Part shown: in pieces, positions 6,479 to 8,934 of the stretch | Layout: the number at the start of each line of letters is the position of its first letter | How positions within the stretch are numbered: position 1 is the first letter of the stretch | Assembly (NCBI GenBank): GCA_003695015.1 | Contig: RFJD01000253.1 | Span: forward strand, 1-8,934 | DNA: 8,934 nt | Direction of reading: 5' to 3' | Origin: Verrucomicrobiota bacterium | Lineage (GTDB): Bacteria; Verrucomicrobiota; Verrucomicrobiia; Limisphaerales; J093 | Made by a program: the position numbers and the translations under genes | The notes under the pieces: generated by a model | What the model saw: only the letters and a program-made list of their open reading frames with translations | Told to the model about the DNA's origin: nothing | Database searches by the model: none

Positions 6479-7663
6479 ATGAAGATCTTGGTCGCCAACA
6501 TCGGCTCCACCTCCTTGAAGTGGCGCTTGTTCGACTTCAGCGAGGGGGCCGAACGCATGGTCCACAAGGGCGGCCTCGAGCGGGTGACCGATTACGCCGC
6601 CGCCATCGAGACCTGCTTGGAAAAGCTGCGGCAGGACGGCGCGCTGACCAAGGAAGGCGACCTCGCTGCCGTGGGATTCAAGACCGTTCTGGCCAAAGAC
6701 CTCACCGGCTGCGTGCGTCTGGACGAGGCGGCCATCGCCGCGATGGAGGCGATGAACCACGTGGCGCCGGCGCACAATCCGCCCTATGTGGCCGGCATCC
6801 GGCAGTTCGCCAAACGCCTGCCCGGGGTGCCCTTGGTGGGGCTGTTCGAGACGGCGTTCTACCAATGGGCGCCCGAGGCCGCGATGCGCTACGCCGTGCC
6901 GGCAAACTGGCACGCCGCGGGCATCCGGCGGTGGGGTTTCCACGGCGCCAGCCACAAGTACATCGCGGAGCGTTCCGCCGAACTGCTCGGCCGGCCCGAG
7001 GTGGCCGAACGCGTTCGCCGCCTCTACCAAGACGGCCCCGGCCAGCCGCCCCAAGGCCCGCCCTTGCGGGTGATCTCCTGCCACTTGGGCGGCAGCTCGA
7101 GCATCACCGGCCTGCGCGACGGCGTGGCCATCGGCAACAGCCTCGGGCTGAGTCCCCAGTCCGGTCTGCCGCACAACAACCGCGTGGGCGACCTGGACGC
7201 CATGGCCGTCCCGCACGCCATGCGGACCTTGGGGCTGGACCTCGCCGAGGCGGAGCGCCAGCTCTGCAAGGAAGGCGGTCTGCTCGGATTGAGCGGCGTT
7301 TCCAACGACATCCGTGACATCCAGGCCGCCGCCGACTCGGGCAACGAGCAGGCCCGGCTCGCCTTGGAGGTGTTCGTCCACGAGGCCCGTCGCTGGATCG
7401 GGGCCTACTTGGTCGAGCTCAACGGCCTGGACGCCCTCGTCTTCACCGCCGGCATCGGCGAAAACCGGGCCGAACTCCGGGCCGCCATCGCCGCCAACCT
7501 GGACGCCTTCGGCATCCGCATCGATCCCGAACGAAACCAAGCCGCCCGCGCCGTCGAGGCCGTCATCAGCCCGGAGGACGCGCCGGTGAAAGTCTTGGTC
7601 ATCCCCACCAACGAAGAACTGGTCGTCGCCCGGGAGGTGCGACGGCTGTTGCAGCAAGGCTGA
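6479..7663 (+). CDS. ackA: Acetate kinase family protein with altered active-site residues
   Basis: Family reaction: acyl-phosphate plus ADP gives carboxylate plus ATP, the ATP-yielding step after PduL. 394 residues, normal length, starting at an ATG without clear Shine-Dalgarno. Recognisable elements: VANIGSTSLKW (N7), HNPP (H99), WGFHGASH (H155), CHLGG (H202), NNRVGD (R235), TAGIGEN (323-329) and PTNEE (376-380). Compared with Methanosarcina thermophila acetate kinase by eye, several catalytic or binding positions differ. The GHRVVHGG motif is replaced by GFKTVLAK (K68 for Arg91), FDTAFH is FETAFY (E124 for Asp148), and HLGNG is HLGGS (G205 for Asn211). The phosphate-binding histidines are kept. 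It is thus a divergent branch, perhaps acting on another acyl-phosphate such as lactyl-phosphate. No encapsulation peptide is evident. It sits between shell genes. Family membership is certain; substrate is not. Confidence 0.92.
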   Translation: MKILVANIGSTSLKWRLFDFSEGAERMVHKGGLERVTDYAAAIETCLEKLRQDGALTKEGDLAAVGFKTVLAKDLTGCVRLDEAAIAAMEAMNHVAPAHNPPYVAGIRQFAKRLPGVPLVGLFETAFYQWAPEAAMRYAVPANWHAAGIRRWGFHGASHKYIAERSAELLGRPEVAERVRRLYQDGPGQPPQGPPLRVISCHLGGSSSITGLRDGVAIGNSLGLSPQSGLPHNNRVGDLDAMAVPHAMRTLGLDLAEAERQLCKEGGLLGLSGVSNDIRDIQAAADSGNEQARLALEVFVHEARRWIGAYLVELNGLDALVFTAGIGENRAELRAAIAANLDAFGIRIDPERNQAARAVEAVISPEDAPVKVLVIPTNEELVVAREVRRLLQQG

Positions 7664-7691
7664 ACGACATTTTGAAACCGCAACTCCGACT

Positions 7692-7716
7692 CTGATCGAA
7701 CCCTCAAACACCGCAC
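7692..7716 (+). promoter_or_regulatory. Leader segment of BMC-H3 resembling the BMC-H1 leader
   Basis: The 57-bp gap before BMC-H3 contains, in order, CTGATCG, AACCCT, CAAA and GCAC, ending 4 bases before the ATG. The BMC-H1 leader (5744-5777) contains the same four blocks in the same order with extra bases between them, ending 7 bases before its ATG. Neither has a clear Shine-Dalgarno. This may be a remnant of gene duplication that included the leader, or a shared translation or RNA-binding element. Confidence 0.35.
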
Positions 7717-7720
7717 TTCT

Positions 7721-8002
7721 ATGGCTCAAGCAATCGGAATGATCGAAACGCGCGGCTTGGTGGCGCTGGTCGAAGCCACCGACGCCATGCTCAAGGCCGC
7801 CAACGTGGAACTGGCCGGCCCCATGGAACGGGTCGGCAGCGCCCTCGTCACCGCCGTGGTCGTCGGGGACGTCGCCGCCGTCAAAGCCGCGACCGACGCC
7901 GGTGCCCAGGCCGTCAAGGCCATCGGCGGCGAGTTGGTCAGCGTGCATGTGATCCCCCGTCCGCACCAGGACGTGGACGCCGTCCTGCCGAAGAAGAAGT
8001 AA
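7721..8002 (+). CDS. BMC-H hexameric shell protein 3 (PduA/PduJ-like)
   Basis: Third single-domain BMC shell protein, 93 residues, closest of the three to PduA/PduJ in appearance, including the VSVHVIPRPHQDVDAVLPKK ending. Core features: AIGMIETRGLVALVEATDAM, K25 in MLKAANV, GDVAAVKAATDAG, and the edge motif PRPH at 79-82. The pore loop is RVGSAL (G39 S40 A41), so a serine probably lines the pore as in PduA, whereas BMC-H1 and BMC-H2 have glycines. This suggests a distinct transport role. It follows the kinase gene by 57 bp and precedes BMC-P by 75 bp. The first five codons are nearly the same as those of BMC-H2, and the leader resembles that of BMC-H1, consistent with duplication within the locus. 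Confidence 0.96.
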   Translation: MAQAIGMIETRGLVALVEATDAMLKAANVELAGPMERVGSALVTAVVVGDVAAVKAATDAGAQAVKAIGGELVSVHVIPRPHQDVDAVLPKKK

Positions 8003-8017
8003 CCGCAACCGGCGGCC

Positions 8018-8037
8018 GGCCGGCGCCCGCGCCGGTC
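8018..8037 (+). repeat. Strong hairpin between BMC-H3 and BMC-P
   Basis: GGCCGGCG (8018-8025) and CGCCGGTC (8030-8037) form an 8-bp stem with one G-T pair and a CCCG loop. It begins 15 bases after the BMC-H3 stop and ends 40 bases before the BMC-P start. No T-tract follows. It could stabilise the upstream hexamer message or reduce read-through into the vertex-protein gene. Confidence 0.45.
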
Positions 8038-8067
8038 AGCCGGTCGTTGCGTTCGGCCCGTCCAACC

Positions 8068-8073
8068 GGGAGG
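8068..8073 (+). promoter_or_regulatory. Strong Shine-Dalgarno of the BMC-P gene
   Basis: GGGAGG lies 4 bases before the ATG at 8078. It fixes the start of the vertex-protein gene. It is the best ribosome-binding site seen among the BMC genes; most of the others have none that is clear. Confidence 0.6.
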
Positions 8074-8077
8074 TCCC

Positions 8078-8389
8078 ATGTTTCTGGCCAAGGTCGAAGG
8101 CTCGGTGGTGTCCACCAAGAAGGACGCCAACATGAGCGGCCGCAAGCTGCTGTTGGTGCGGCCCATGCTCGTGGACGAAAAGGACCCCACCCGGTTCCGT
8201 CCCGGGGTCAACACCATCGTGGCCGTGGACAGCGTGGGGGCCGGTGTGGGCGAGCTGGTGATGTTCTGCCAGGGCAGCTCCGCCCGGTTGGCGCCCGGCC
8301 TCAAGTCCGCCCCGGTCGATGCCGTCATCATCGGCATCGTCGATTCGGTCGATGTCCTCGGCCGCCAGATCTACAGCGCCAAAGACTGA
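8078..8389 (+). CDS. BMC-P pentameric vertex protein (EutN/CcmL family)
   Basis: Small shell protein of 103 residues that forms pentamers capping the vertices of the compartment. The EutN/CcmL pattern is clear: N-terminal MFLAKVEGSVVSTKK, then LLLVRPM (24-30), the signature AVDSVGAGVGELVMFCQG (about 49-66), SSAR (67-70), and the strand AVIIGIVDSVDV (82-93). The length is slightly above the usual 80-100 residues because of a short C-terminal extension. A strong Shine-Dalgarno supports the start. PVM loci usually have several BMC-P paralogues; only this one lies in the window. The aldehyde dehydrogenase follows after 30 bp. Confidence 0.96.
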   Translation: MFLAKVEGSVVSTKKDANMSGRKLLLVRPMLVDEKDPTRFRPGVNTIVAVDSVGAGVGELVMFCQGSSARLAPGLKSAPVDAVIIGIVDSVDVLGRQIYSAKD

Positions 8390-8419
8390 ATCCGGACCAC
8401 CGTTTTCTGACTCCTGACC

Positions 8420-8934
8420 ATGTCCACCTTCAACGAAACCCTGATTCGCGAAGTCGTGGCCGAAGTCCTCGGCCGGCTCGGTCGCAGCGGCGCCGCCGCC
8501 ACGACGTCGCCGGCCTCCTCACCGGCCGCTGCCGCCCCCACCCGATCGCCGTCCCCGGCCGCCTCCAGCCGCCCCGCCGGCGGCCGGCGTTTCGGCGTGT
8601 TTGAGGACGCCGACCAAGCCTGCGAAGCCGCCCACCAGGCCTATCTGCAGCTCTGCGAAAAAGGCGTCGCTGGCCGCGTCAAGGTCATCGAGATCGTCAA
8701 GGACCTCTGCTATCGCAACGCGCGTGAATGGGGCCGGATCGAGCTCGAGGAGACCAAGATCGGCCGGCTCGATCACAAGATCGAAAAGCTCGAAGGGTTG
8801 CGCGGCATTCCGGGGGTCGAGTTCCTGCATCCGTACGGATTGAGCGGCGACCACGGCATCACGCTCGAGGAATACGCCCCCTTCGGGGTGATTGGCGCGG
8901 TCACGCCCTCGACCCATTCGATCCCGACGATGGC
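8420..8934 (+). CDS. CoA-acylating aldehyde dehydrogenase (PduP/EutE-type) with encapsulation peptide, 3' end outside the window
   Basis: Oxidises an aldehyde to acyl-CoA with NAD+, the entry step of the compartment pathway. 171 residues are visible before the window ends; homologues run about 450-500, so the catalytic cysteine and most of the enzyme are missing. Start ATG 8420 has no clear Shine-Dalgarno. Residues about 4-21 (NETLIREVVAEVLGRLG) form an amphipathic helix typical of encapsulation peptides. An Ala/Pro/Ser-rich linker follows to about residue 56, then the dehydrogenase domain. The domain is recognised from FGVFEDADQACEAAHQAY, RVKVIEIVKDLCYRNA, ETKIGRLDHKIEK and EEYAPFGVIGAVTPSTH; the last resembles the conserved PduP/EutE segment. 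Substrate by analogy with PVM loci: L-lactaldehyde, though acetaldehyde or propionaldehyde cannot be excluded. Confidence 0.93.
   Translation, partial: MSTFNETLIREVVAEVLGRLGRSGAAATTSPASSPAAAAPTRSPSPAASSRPAGGRRFGVFEDADQACEAAHQAYLQLCEKGVAGRVKVIEIVKDLCYRNAREWGRIELEETKIGRLDHKIEKLEGLRGIPGVEFLHPYGLSGDHGITLEEYAPFGVIGAVTPSTHSIPTM

Noticed and set aside
6035..8008. Long open frame (657 codons) on the minus strand across the BMC genes
   Set aside because: It is antisense to well-supported BMC-H and kinase genes, gives low-complexity Gly/Asp/Val-rich sequence with no family resemblance, and is explained by strong G/C third-position bias.
1..8934. CRISPR array, tRNA, rRNA, insertion sequence or att site
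   Set aside because: No regular repeat-spacer pattern, cloverleaf, ribosomal sequence, transposase or long terminal inverted repeat was seen on reading both strands.

Overview
The window is GC-rich (roughly two thirds G+C by eye) and carries the first half of a bacterial microcompartment (BMC) operon, preceded by signalling genes. Gene order and content match the PVM-type BMC loci known from Planctomycetes and Verrucomicrobia: a DeoR-type regulator divergent from pduL, then BMC-H, BMC-H, an acetate-kinase homologue, BMC-H, a BMC-P vertex protein and a CoA-acylating aldehyde dehydrogenase. A member of the PVC superphylum is therefore the most likely source. This rests on gene order and protein character, not on a marker gene.

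Layout. Bases 1-1575 (+) hold the 3' part of a two-PAS sensor histidine kinase. It converges, across a hairpin-bearing gap, on a REC-coiled coil-kinase protein at 1774-2994 (-), whose kinase core has lost the phospho-accepting histidine. A 337-bp gap with several GC-rich hairpins follows. Next on the minus strand are an exported coiled-coil protein of unknown function (3332-4030) and the DeoR-family regulator (4158-4919). An 85-bp A+T-richer divergent control region (4920-5004) with short repeats separates the regulator from the BMC operon. The operon runs to the right edge: pduL (5005-5682), BMC-H1 (5785-6078), BMC-H2 (6119-6400), ackA-like (6479-7663), BMC-H3 (7721-8002), BMC-P (8078-8389), and an aldehyde dehydrogenase cut by the window end (8420-8934).

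How the genes fit together. The hexameric BMC-H proteins would form the facets of a shell and BMC-P pentamers its vertices. The aldehyde dehydrogenase would turn an aldehyde into an acyl-CoA, PduL would turn that into an acyl-phosphate and recycle CoA, and the kinase would make ATP and the free acid. In characterised PVM compartments the aldehyde is L-lactaldehyde from L-fucose or L-rhamnose. The aldolase, the lactaldehyde-processing enzymes and further BMC-P genes expected for this class are not in the window and probably lie beyond its right edge. The DeoR protein is the obvious candidate repressor. The upstream signalling genes have no evident link to the compartment.

The most notable observations are an acetate kinase with several catalytic positions changed, a pseudo-histidine kinase facing an intact one, repeats in the divergent promoter, a leader segment shared by two shell genes, and a hairpin plus the operon's strongest Shine-Dalgarno sequence just before the vertex-protein gene. 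No tRNA, rRNA, CRISPR array or mobile element was seen.
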